From the NCBI GenBank assembly GCA_036268615.1, contig DATATV010000060.1:186001-250000 (forward strand): a DNA stretch of 64,000 nt, read 5' to 3'. The notes below the pieces were generated by a model. It worked only from the letters and a program-made list of their open reading frames with translations. It was not told the DNA's origin and did not search any database. The first letter of the stretch is position 1, and each line of letters starts with the position of its first letter. The DNA is from DATATV01 sp036268615. GTDB lineage: Bacteria > Actinomycetota > Actinomycetes > Mycobacteriales > Pseudonocardiaceae. This document shows, piece by piece, positions 1 to 7,083 of the stretch. Made by a program: the position numbers and the translations under genes.

Positions 1-323
1 GCACACCGGTCGGGGGCAAGAAGGCGATGCACGAACAGTTGGTGAAGCTCCTGATTGATACCGGCCAGCAAAGCATCAACATTCGAGTCATCCCAGCCGT
101 TACACAGGACGTCTTCGTACCGGCCGCGTTCCGGTTGATGACCTTCGACAAGTTCGGACCAGTCGGCTACACCTCAGGCCTCGGCGTCAGCGCGTTCCTC
201 GAACAGCCCGGCGACATCAACCGGTACCTTACATTGCTGAATCGACTGGACCAGGCCGCCCTCAGCGAGGCACACTCGCGGGACATGCTTGACAGCTTGG
301 AAAGGGCGTACGGCCAGCCCTAG
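1..323 (+). CDS. DUF5753-type (Scr1-family) transcriptional regulator, C-terminal part
   Basis: The gene is cut by the left window edge; its reading frame is open from position 3 to the stop at 321-323. The visible ~106 residues match the C-terminal DUF5753 sensor region of actinobacterial XRE-type regulators, with a segment on receipt of a signal (IRVIPAVTQDVF), a strand ending in GPVGYTSGL, and a final helix of the form RYLTLLNRLDQAALS. The N-terminal helix-turn-helix would lie outside the window. It is followed 12 bp later by a DUF397 gene, the usual partner of this regulator family, so the two are probably one transcript. The family is thought to act as regulator plus small effector in development or antibiotic control; the specific target cannot be read from this sequence. 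Confidence 0.8.
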   Translation, partial: TPVGGKKAMHEQLVKLLIDTGQQSINIRVIPAVTQDVFVPAAFRLMTFDKFGPVGYTSGLGVSAFLEQPGDINRYLTLLNRLDQAALSEAHSRDMLDSLERAYGQP

Positions 324-335
324 GAGAGGACCCGG

Positions 336-530
336 ATGCGGACGGCTCGGACCACCTGGCGCAAGAGCAGTTACAGCAGCAGCGACCCGACTGATAACTG
401 CGTAGAAGTGGCTCTGAGCAGCGAATCCGCCGCCGTCCGCGACTCGAAGAACCCAAACGGGCCAACCCTTGCCATCCCGACAAACCACTGGCGCACGTTC
501 CTCGACCGTGGTTGTGAAGCCACGTTCTAG
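336..530 (+). CDS. DUF397 domain protein (64 aa)
   Basis: This small protein has the full DUF397 signature: TWRKSSYSS near the N-terminus, a central NCVEVA segment, the AVRDSKNPNGP motif, and a C-terminal W-x-x-F. Its length is normal for the family. A purine-rich GGAGAGGA lies just ahead of the ATG, supporting this start. It sits immediately downstream of the DUF5753 regulator, the classic pairing in Streptomyces and Pseudonocardiales, where the small protein interacts with or is controlled by the regulator. No enzymatic motif is present. Confidence 0.9.
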   Translation: MRTARTTWRKSSYSSSDPTDNCVEVALSSESAAVRDSKNPNGPTLAIPTNHWRTFLDRGCEATF

Positions 531-620
531 TGGACCTTCGCCCGCTCGACACCCGTTCGGGTGAGCAGAGGCTGGACTCGGCGCGCGCCACCGGTCAGCG
601 TGGTGCCACCATGACGGGCC

Positions 621-1127
621 ATGACCGCTGATCATTCGCCGCCTGATCGCTCGATGTCTGATCAGGCGTTGCCGAGGCCGCCGGGCAGCGCCGACGCGCC
701 GCTGACCCTGTATCTGGTCAAGCAACTGGAACAGGTGATCAGGGCGCTGCTCGACGACGCGCTGCGGACGCTCGGGCTGACCACGTTGCAGTACACCGCA
801 CTCTCCGTACTGGAACGGCGTGCCGACGGGCTGTCCTCGGCCCAGTTGGCCCGTCGGGCGTTCGTGCGGCCGCAGACCATGCACGAGATGGTCCAGGCGC
901 TGGACGAACGCGGGCTGATCGAGCGCCGGCACGCCGCCAACAACCAGCGCGTGCTGCTGGCCAGCCTGTCGGTCACCGGGCGTGACCTGTTGGCCCAGTG
1001 CCGCCCGGTCGTCCAGGAAGTGGAGAACCGGCTGCTCGCCGGCATGTCCCCGCAGCGCCGGGACGAGTTCCGTACCGCGTTGGAGTACGGCCACAACACT
1101 CTTGCCGACTGGGCACGAAGCCGCTGA
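621..1127 (+). CDS. MarR-family transcriptional regulator
   Basis: A 168-residue winged-helix protein. It has the MarR core: a dimerisation helix, LTTLQYTALSVLE, the recognition region SSAQLARRAFVRPQTMHEMVQALDE, and the wing IERRHAANNQRVLLASL. It runs tail to tail with the feruloyl-CoA synthetase gene, with 3 bp between their stops. MarR-type proteins (FerC, FerR and CouR types) control hydroxycinnamate catabolism in several bacteria by sensing the CoA thioester, so it is a natural candidate regulator for fcs and ech. That link is inferred from position. The start is uncertain: ATG at 621 or ATG at 657 would both leave the domain intact, and neither has a convincing ribosome-binding site. Confidence 0.82.
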   Translation: MTADHSPPDRSMSDQALPRPPGSADAPLTLYLVKQLEQVIRALLDDALRTLGLTTLQYTALSVLERRADGLSSAQLARRAFVRPQTMHEMVQALDERGLIERRHAANNQRVLLASLSVTGRDLLAQCRPVVQEVENRLLAGMSPQRRDEFRTALEYGHNTLADWARSR

Positions 1128-1130
1128 GCC

Positions 1131-2711
1131 TCACCCGGGAGGGTTACCGTAGCGCTCCCGCAGCCGCCCCTTGAGGATCTTGCCGGACCCGGTCACCGGC
1201 AACTCGGCCACGAACTCCACGTACTTCGGCACCTTGTAGCCGGCCAGTCGCTCCCGCAGGAACGCCCGCAGTTCGTCCTCGGTCGCGGCCTGGCCGGGCC
1301 GGAGGACCACGATCGCCCTGCCGACCTCGCCCCACCGGTCGTCCGGCACGCCGATCACCGCGCACAACACCACCGCCGGGTGTTCGTAGAGCGCGCTCTC
1401 CACCTCCGCCGGATAGACGTTCTCGCCGCCGGAAATGATCACGTCCTTGAGTCGGTCGACGATGTACACGTAGCCGTCCACGTCGACAGTGGCCACGTCG
1501 CCGGACTGGAACCACCCGTCCCGCAACACATCCGCGGTCTCCTGCGGCCGACCCCAGTAGCCGGGCATGACGTTGGGCCCGGACACGACGACCTCGCCCT
1601 TCTCCCCCGGCGCGACCGGCGTCGAGTCCGGCCCGACGACCCGCACGTCGGTGAAGAACGAGGGCACTCCGGCCGAACCGGCCTTGCTGGTCACGTGCGC
1701 GCGGTCCAGGAAGAGCACGCCGGGCGCCGCCTCGGTCATGCCGTAGCCCTGCACGAAGACCAGGCCCCGGGCCAGATAACGCTGAATGATGTCCAGCGGC
1801 ACTGGCGCGCCGCCGCAGGAGAGGTTGCGCACGCTGGACAGGTCGGCGCCCGCCCAGTCCGGATGCTCGGCGATCGCCTGGTACATCGTGGGCACGCCGA
1901 ACATCAGGGTGACCCGCCGGCGCCGGATGTCGGCGAGCACCCGACCGGGGTCGAACGCTCCGTGCAGCACGACGGTGCCGCCCTTGAGCAGGGTGGGCAG
2001 GCAGATCATGCCGAGCGCCGCCGCGTGGAACAGCGGGGCGACCACCAGCGTCACCTCGTCGCCGGCCAGGTCCGTCTCGACCAGCACGTTCGTGCAGTTC
2101 CAGGTCAGGTTGCCGTGGGTGAGGACGGCACCCTTCGGCCGGCCGGTACTGCCGGAGGTGTAGAGGATGACGCCCGGGTCGTCGAACCCGACCGGCTCGT
2201 CGCCGGCATCCGGTTCGGCCCCGGCGAGGAGGCTTGCATACTCGGCAAGATCCAGCCGCCGACCACCAACGGATGAACCGACCGCGCCGAGCACCTCGGC
2301 CTGGGTGGGGCCGTGGATCACCATGGTGGCACCGGAATCGGCCAGCACGTACTCGATCTCCGGTGCGGTGAGCCGGAAGTTGATCGGCACGAACACCGCG
2401 CCGACCGAGCCGGCCGCGAACAGTGTCTCCAGCAGACTGGGATGGTTGGGCCCGAGATAGGCGACCCGGTCCCCCGGGCGCACCCCGACCCCGCGCAACA
2501 CCGACGCCAGCCGCGCCACCCGATCGGCAAGTTCGCGATAGCTCAGCTCGATGACCTGCGGCGACGCGGTGCCCTGATCCCCCGCGCCCGCGCGCCCGAC
2601 AGCCCCGTACCCCACGGCCGCGTCGCCGACGGCCTCGTACACCACGGCCGTCCGGTCCGGCGTCATCCGTGCCCGGCGGGCCGGCCAGGACCCGAGGCCG
2701 CGATTGTGCAT
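1131..2711 (-). CDS. fcs: Feruloyl/p-coumaroyl-CoA synthetase (AMP-forming)
   Basis: A 526-residue ANL-superfamily ligase that activates a carboxylic acid to its CoA thioester through an acyl-adenylate. Visible motifs are the P-loop-like YTSGSTGRPKGAV (about residues 184-196), YGMTEAAPG, the hinge region YIVDRLKDVIISGGENVYPAEVE, and the catalytic lysine in GSGKILKGRLR near residue 511. The substrate comes from context: the adjacent upstream gene is a very clear hydroxycinnamoyl-CoA hydratase/lyase, and this pair turns ferulate into vanillin. An alanine/glycine-rich stretch of about 25 residues (28-53) between the first helix and ELSYRELADRV looks like an insertion compared with the family. 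GGCGGG precedes the ATG. Another aromatic or fatty acid substrate remains possible. Confidence 0.82.
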   Translation of the reverse strand: MHNRGLGSWPARRARMTPDRTAVVYEAVGDAAVGYGAVGRAGAGDQGTASPQVIELSYRELADRVARLASVLRGVGVRPGDRVAYLGPNHPSLLETLFAAGSVGAVFVPINFRLTAPEIEYVLADSGATMVIHGPTQAEVLGAVGSSVGGRRLDLAEYASLLAGAEPDAGDEPVGFDDPGVILYTSGSTGRPKGAVLTHGNLTWNCTNVLVETDLAGDEVTLVVAPLFHAAALGMICLPTLLKGGTVVLHGAFDPGRVLADIRRRRVTLMFGVPTMYQAIAEHPDWAGADLSSVRNLSCGGAPVPLDIIQRYLARGLVFVQGYGMTEAAPGVLFLDRAHVTSKAGSAGVPSFFTDVRVVGPDSTPVAPGEKGEVVVSGPNVMPGYWGRPQETADVLRDGWFQSGDVATVDVDGYVYIVDRLKDVIISGGENVYPAEVESALYEHPAVVLCAVIGVPDDRWGEVGRAIVVLRPGQAATEDELRAFLRERLAGYKVPKYVEFVAELPVTGSGKILKGRLRERYGNPPG

Positions 2712-2759
2712 CGTCCCGCCTTTCTACCGCTGTCCCGCCGCCGGAACGCGCATGGCAGG

Positions 2760-2775
2760 GTCCGTTCTAACGGAC
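2760..2775. promoter_or_regulatory. Inverted repeat between ech and fcs
   Basis: GTCCGTT at 2760-2766 and its exact reverse complement AACGGAC at 2769-2775 flank a 2-bp centre, in the 77-bp gap between the stop of ech and the start of fcs. It could be an operator for an internal fcs promoter or a short intercistronic hairpin. There is no T-run to make it a clear terminator. Confidence 0.4.
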
Positions 2776-2788
2776 TTCGCCGCTCAGG

Positions 2789-3658
2789 TCAGCGGTGGGG
2801 GTCGCCACCGAGGCCGGGGCGGAACGACTTCTCGTCCAGGAACCCGGCCAGTCCGTGCTGTCGAGCCCGCTCGGCGTCCAGGAACTGGGACTGCTCCAGC
2901 TTGGCGTACAGGTAGTCCTCGGCCTGTTCCCACGGCATGTCCCTGGCGATCTTGTAACCGACCTTCGCCGCCCGCAACACGACCGGGTTCATCGCGGCGA
3001 GTTTGGCCGCCAGTTCGCGGGTGCGCGCCCGCAGGCGGTCAGCCGGCACCGCCTCGTTGACCAGCCGCATCTCGGCCGCTCGCACGCCGTCGAACGTCTC
3101 GCCGGTCATGATCAGATAGAGCGCGTCCCGCTGGCTGATCGTCGCGGCCAGCGCCTTGGTGACCACCCCGCCGGGCGGAATGCCCCAGTTGATCTCGGAC
3201 AGCCCGAACTGCGCCTGCTCGTCGGCGACGGCCAGGTCGCAGGCGACCAGCGGGGTGATCGCGCCGCCGAAGCACCAGCCGTTGACCATCGCGATGGTCG
3301 GCTTGCTCCAGTTGGCCAGCCGCTTCCACTGCCACTCCGCGCTGGCCCGACGGACCCGGATCTGCACGCTCGGGTCGGGATCGTCGTCGACCTCACGGAA
3401 GTACTCCTTGAGGTCCATCCCGGCGGAGAACGCCGAGCCGGCACCGGTCAGCACGAGCACCCGGCACCGCTCGTCGGCCTCCAGGTGGTCGAGCACCCGG
3501 ACCATCTCGTCGTTGAGCGTGGGATTCATCGCGTTGCGCTTGTCCGGCCGGTTCAGGGTGACCCAGGCGATGCCCTCGTCGAACTCGACCAGAACAGTGT
3601 CACCCCAGGGCCCGGCCACCCCGTCAGGCCGAGCCTCCTCGGACGCCGAGGCACTCAT
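2789..3658 (-). CDS. ech: p-Hydroxycinnamoyl-CoA hydratase/lyase (feruloyl-CoA to vanillin)
   Basis: A 289-residue crotonase-fold enzyme that hydrates feruloyl- or p-coumaroyl-CoA and then splits it to vanillin or 4-hydroxybenzaldehyde plus acetyl-CoA. It shows long, specific matches to the Pseudomonas HCHL family rather than to generic enoyl-CoA hydratases: AGMDLKEYFREVD (with the substrate-binding Tyr), MVNGWCFGG, GLSEINWGIPPGG (catalytic Glu) and the C-terminal EDYLYAKL (second Tyr). The ATG at 3658 is chosen because GGGGAG lies 4 bp upstream; an in-frame TTG at 3670 would overlap that site. It is transcribed before fcs, with 77 bp between them. Two palindromes lie just upstream. Confidence 0.92.
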   Translation of the reverse strand: MSASASEEARPDGVAGPWGDTVLVEFDEGIAWVTLNRPDKRNAMNPTLNDEMVRVLDHLEADERCRVLVLTGAGSAFSAGMDLKEYFREVDDDPDPSVQIRVRRASAEWQWKRLANWSKPTIAMVNGWCFGGAITPLVACDLAVADEQAQFGLSEINWGIPPGGVVTKALAATISQRDALYLIMTGETFDGVRAAEMRLVNEAVPADRLRARTRELAAKLAAMNPVVLRAAKVGYKIARDMPWEQAEDYLYAKLEQSQFLDAERARQHGLAGFLDEKSFRPGLGGDPHR

Positions 3659-3672
3659 CCGTCTCCCCAATA

Positions 3673-3713
3673 ATCAGGATTCCTGATATGAGTTTGTAGC
3701 AAGCGGTCGCTAC
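3673..3713. promoter_or_regulatory. Two palindromes upstream of ech (candidate operators)
   Basis: A perfect 15-bp palindrome, ATCAGGA-T-TCCTGAT, spans 3673-3687, and GTAGC-N8-GCTAC spans 3696-3713, both between ech and the downstream end of the multicopper oxidase gene. The first begins 15 bp before the ech ATG, where a bound repressor would block transcription or initiation. Palindromes of this size suit MarR- or TetR-type dimers, and the MarR gene at 621 is the obvious candidate. The assignment is inference. Confidence 0.5.
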
Positions 3714-3757
3714 CCCGTCAACTACGCCACCCGACCGGGGGAGGTACTCGCTCGGGT

Positions 3758-5596
3758 TCAGCCCGCGCGCATGAGTCGGTTGATCTCGGCGGGTTGGACG
3801 ACGAACGGACGCATCATGCCGCGATCCTGGTGGTCGAGAATGTGCGACTGGTAGGCGTAGGCACCGGTGCCCTGACTGAACTGACCGGCCACGCTGACCC
3901 AGTCCCCCGGGTTGACCCGGATCGTGTCCTTCCAGCCCTCCTCGTTGCGGTCCAGTTCGCCCAGCGCGGGCGCGGGCAGCGGACCGGCGGTGCCGCCGAC
4001 CACCGGGTCGAAGTTCGCCACCTCCAGCCGGTCCCGGCCCAGGGCCTGGAACTGGGTGAGGTGGATGTGGATCGGGTGGGTGCCGGTGGTGCCGAGGTGC
4101 AGGATGTTCCACACCGCCCAACGCCCGTAGTCGAGGAAGATCGTTGTGGTGTCGTCGAAGGAGCGAGCGACCCGGCGGTACGTCCTGAGCTGCCCGGAGG
4201 AGGGATCGGTGACCTGGATGATGCCCTCGGTCGCGATCCCGACTGCCGCCGGACTCGGCTGGATCTCGCCGAGTTCCCACAGTTCCGGCTGGTCGGCGCC
4301 CGGCACGATGGCCAGCCAGAGCTGCTCGTGGTCCTCGGGCAGCGTGCTGCCACGGGCGAGCCGGTAGTAGGTGGTGGAGATCGTGGCCGGCAGCGCGAAC
4401 CGGTCGGCTGCTTCCCGGTCCTGCACGCGGAATTCGAGCACGTCCGGCTCGGGCGGCGCGTCCGCGTCGGTGTTGGTGAGCACGAGGGTGTGGCCGCGCA
4501 GCCGACCGAAGTCGATCAGCAGGTCGGCCCGCTCGGCCGGGGCCAGGATCAGGCCGCCGGCCGGCAGCGGGGTCGGCACCGGGAGCAGGCCGCCGTCGGT
4601 GCCGATCTGCCGAACGGCGTCGTTGTGGTTGGTGTCGTGGGCATCCCGCTCGACGAGGTTGAGTCGGTAGGAGCGGGCGTTGGCGGCGTTGAGCACCCGG
4701 AACCGGTACCACCGCGGCTCGACCTCCAGGTGCGGCCAGATCACGCCGTTGACCAGGGTGAAGGGTCCGGTGAATGGCAGCGTGCGGCCGGATTCGGGCT
4801 GGTAGGGGACCTTGTAGAGCAGTTGGCCGGTGAGCCGGCCGGTGGCGACGTCCACGTCCAGGTTGCGATCGGTGATGACCAGCGGGACCTCGTGGTCGCC
4901 GCTGGGCAGGCCCAGTCGGTGCTCCTGCTCGTCGCGGATCAGGTAGAGGCCGGCCAGTCCCGCGTGCGCGGTCAACCGGGTGATCGCCATCGCGTGGTCG
5001 TGGTACCAGAGGGTCGCCGACTGCTGGCGGTTCTGGTACTCGGCGAGTTGCGAGTGGTCCCGGAGCACGCCGTGGTGCGTCGGGCCGTTGCTACCGCCGT
5101 CAGTGGCGGAGCCGTGCAGGTGCACGACGTTCCAGGCTGGCAGGTCGGTCACTCCGTCGATGATCGAGACCCCCTCGGGCAGGTCACCGTCCGGTCCGCG
5201 GAACCCCGGCGAGTCCTGCGGGTCGCCTGCGCTCGGCGCACGCACCGCGAGCAGCGGAAACCGCCCGGTGATCCCGTTTGTCCAGCAGACCCGGAGGGTC
5301 TTGTCCCGATGCACGTCGATGGTCGGGCCCGGGAACTGGCCGTCGTAGGCCCACACCGCGGTCGGCGGCAGCTGGGAGTGCAGCCGGACGTCGACGCGGC
5401 TGGTGGTGATGGTGATCGCGTCGCGGTGCCACCAGGAATGCGGGCGAATCACGGGCGGGACGGGCAAAGGGTCGAGAAACTTGGTCAGGCCGAAGTTCGG
5501 CGCGGCCGGTTGGGTCGGCGCGGAAATCGGGTCGATGTTTTTGGTGCTGCCATTCGCGAGGTTGTTGGCGATCTCGTCGGTGATGTCGTTGGTCAT
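3758..5596 (-). CDS. CotA/phenoxazinone-synthase-like multicopper oxidase lacking the type-1 copper cysteine
   Basis: A 612-residue, three-cupredoxin-domain oxidase of the CotA laccase/bilirubin oxidase group. The first three copper motifs are intact: HLHG (His159, His161), WYHDHAM (His199, His201) and HPIHIH (His507, 510, 512). The fourth motif, normally H-C-H-x3-H-x4-M, reads Q583-S584-H585-x3-H589-x4-M594. The type-1 Cys and one type-3 His are therefore replaced while every other ligand remains. I read this directly from the bases (CAG TCG CAC at 3842-3850 on the minus strand). Without the Cys, normal blue-copper electron transfer should not work. There is no Tat or Sec signal, so the protein is probably cytoplasmic. 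GGAGG lies 10 bp before the ATG. Its role next to ferulate genes is unknown. Confidence 0.85.
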   Translation of the reverse strand: MTNDITDEIANNLANGSTKNIDPISAPTQPAAPNFGLTKFLDPLPVPPVIRPHSWWHRDAITITTSRVDVRLHSQLPPTAVWAYDGQFPGPTIDVHRDKTLRVCWTNGITGRFPLLAVRAPSAGDPQDSPGFRGPDGDLPEGVSIIDGVTDLPAWNVVHLHGSATDGGSNGPTHHGVLRDHSQLAEYQNRQQSATLWYHDHAMAITRLTAHAGLAGLYLIRDEQEHRLGLPSGDHEVPLVITDRNLDVDVATGRLTGQLLYKVPYQPESGRTLPFTGPFTLVNGVIWPHLEVEPRWYRFRVLNAANARSYRLNLVERDAHDTNHNDAVRQIGTDGGLLPVPTPLPAGGLILAPAERADLLIDFGRLRGHTLVLTNTDADAPPEPDVLEFRVQDREAADRFALPATISTTYYRLARGSTLPEDHEQLWLAIVPGADQPELWELGEIQPSPAAVGIATEGIIQVTDPSSGQLRTYRRVARSFDDTTTIFLDYGRWAVWNILHLGTTGTHPIHIHLTQFQALGRDRLEVANFDPVVGGTAGPLPAPALGELDRNEEGWKDTIRVNPGDWVSVAGQFSQGTGAYAYQSHILDHQDRGMMRPFVVQPAEINRLMRAG

Positions 5597-5842
5597 GGCT
5601 CAAGGACCTCCCCACGGGTCCACAGATATCTCGAACGGACCCCAAAAGTCCCATGCGGTCAACGGCGTTGGTCACCGTAGATGTACCGAGTGAAGGTCGA
5701 GAAATACCAGCCGAGTCGCAAGTTGGGCCAGATGGGCGAATGCGCTCGAATCAGCCAAGGAGGCGGTTGCGGGGCGCCAGATACATCGAACCAAGTTAAA
5801 CACATGCGATCTGGAACACACCGGGTAGAACAAGAATATTTG

Positions 5843-6376
5843 TCATCGCCGATTGGCGGTTCGGATGATCCAGTAGAAACCGAGAATGCCGACCAGGATC
5901 ATGCTGCCGCCGATCCAGGCCCGGCGGGTGCCCCACAGGAACGCGCCGTGGCCCGGCCGGTCGGCCGGCGGCACGGTGGCGGCGATCTGGTTCACCCGGT
6001 CCTGGATCTGGTGTTGCGCGGCGACGGACAGCCCGTTGGCGCCGAGGCTCCCGGCCAACTGGGTGATCTCGTCGTCCTGTGCGCGGGTGAAGCCGGGCAC
6101 GAGGACAGTCTGGTTGATCGGACTGCCCACGCCCGAAACCTCCGCTGCGCAGAACAGCGGCTGGCCGTTGTCGACATCGACCAGGACGGCTTCCGGGTTG
6201 TCGCAGTCGGTGCCGGGGTGACCGAAAGTGATCACGTAGCTGGTGTCGCCGACGTGCTGTTCCTCGATACCGGTGAACACGAATGCCAGGCCGGCGATGA
6301 ACAGCCCGATCGAACAGAGCACGCCGGCCGTCAGGATCAGCACGCGCGTCAGGTCCGCTCCGGGCCGCGATGACAT
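5843..6376 (-). CDS. Hypothetical membrane protein with two transmembrane helices
   Basis: A 177-residue protein of no recognised family. One hydrophobic helix lies near the N-terminus (VLILTAGVLCSIGLFIAGLAF) and one near the C-terminus (WIGGSMILVGILGFYWII), separated by about 110 residues that are probably extracytoplasmic. That loop has two cysteines (in GTDCDNPE and PLFCAAE) that could form a disulphide. The ATG at 6376 gives a normal N-terminus ahead of the first helix; the frame stays open upstream but without membrane-protein character. It follows the EACC1 gene by 186 bp on the same strand. The 246 bp between this gene and the oxidase start hold no other gene I can support. Confidence 0.6.
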   Translation of the reverse strand: MSSRPGADLTRVLILTAGVLCSIGLFIAGLAFVFTGIEEQHVGDTSYVITFGHPGTDCDNPEAVLVDVDNGQPLFCAAEVSGVGSPINQTVLVPGFTRAQDDEITQLAGSLGANGLSVAAQHQIQDRVNQIAATVPPADRPGHGAFLWGTRRAWIGGSMILVGILGFYWIIRTANRR

Positions 6377-6562
6377 GATCACGTCATACCAGAAGCCGCC
6401 CGGAACCGGTCGCTGACACGCACCGAGAAACCGGGCGGTTGACTGCGCACCTCGGCCCGGTGACCTGGTCATCCGCACCCCGGAGACCTCCAGCGGGCCG
6501 CCGAGCTCGACCCAGCCCGCGGTCTGGTCCGGGTCCACCCTGACGATCCGTCCACCGGTGCG

Positions 6563-6937
6563 TCAGCCGGTGGGACGCTCCGGAGTCTCGTCCATGAATC
6601 GCTGCACATCGGCCAGGACGGCGCGGGCGTCGGTCACCGAGCCGCAGTCGAGTTTCAGTTCCCGGCCGGTCTCGGTGCGCACTCGCAGCCGGACCCGACC
6701 GCGCTCGCTGCGCCGGGAGAGCCAGTCGAAGAACGACCGTGCGAACGTCGGCGCGGCACCACTGGTCAGCACGACCACGACGGCGTCGATCGCGCCATTC
6801 AACTCGCCGGGGCCGACCTGCTGCTCGATGAGGCTGACCTGGCCGCGGAACTCGTCCTCGGCGCGCAACCAGCGCGCCAACGACCGCAATTCCTTGGCCG
6901 AGCCGTCCAGATCGATGCTGACGGTTCCGGATACCAC
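6563..6937 (-). CDS. EACC1 (effector-associated constant component 1) protein
   Basis: A 124-residue protein matching the EACC1 domain described in bacterial conflict and immunity systems. The pattern is SIDLDGSAKELRSLARWL, then an acidic linker, a hydrophobic AIDAVVVVLTSGAA helix, FFDWLSRR, and a final strand/helix unit RVRLRVRTETGRELKLD...DARAVLADV. In known systems EACC1 sits beside an effector such as a caspase-like or trypsin-like protease. No such effector is adjacent here; the next gene is a two-helix membrane protein. I prefer the GTG at 6937, preceded by GGGGG, because the domain starts there and a -10-like TACACT lies at 6981-6986. A GTG at 6994 would add 19 residues. The assignment rests on my recall of the family pattern. 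Confidence 0.65.
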   Translation of the reverse strand: MVSGTVSIDLDGSAKELRSLARWLRAEDEFRGQVSLIEQQVGPGELNGAIDAVVVVLTSGAAPTFARSFFDWLSRRSERGRVRLRVRTETGRELKLDCGSVTDARAVLADVQRFMDETPERPTG

Positions 6938-7083
6938 CGTCTGCCCCCAAGATCGAGTCACCGGGTATCGAAGAAGTCGCAGTGTAACCGGCACGAAAAT
7001 CGTCGCTCGATCGGCCGTCGGGTCGGCGTGGCATTAAAAGAAAGGACCACTTACCGCATTCGATCCGTCTCAGCGAGTAATGG

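Noticed and set aside
174..1094. Long open frame on the minus strand over the DUF397/MarR genes
   Set aside because: Shadow frame of high-GC coding sequence; no family similarity and it lies opposite two well supported genes.
3794..5680. 628-codon open frame opposite the multicopper oxidase
   Set aside because: Antisense shadow of a real gene in high-GC DNA; composition (Arg/Val/Gly-rich) is typical of such shadows.
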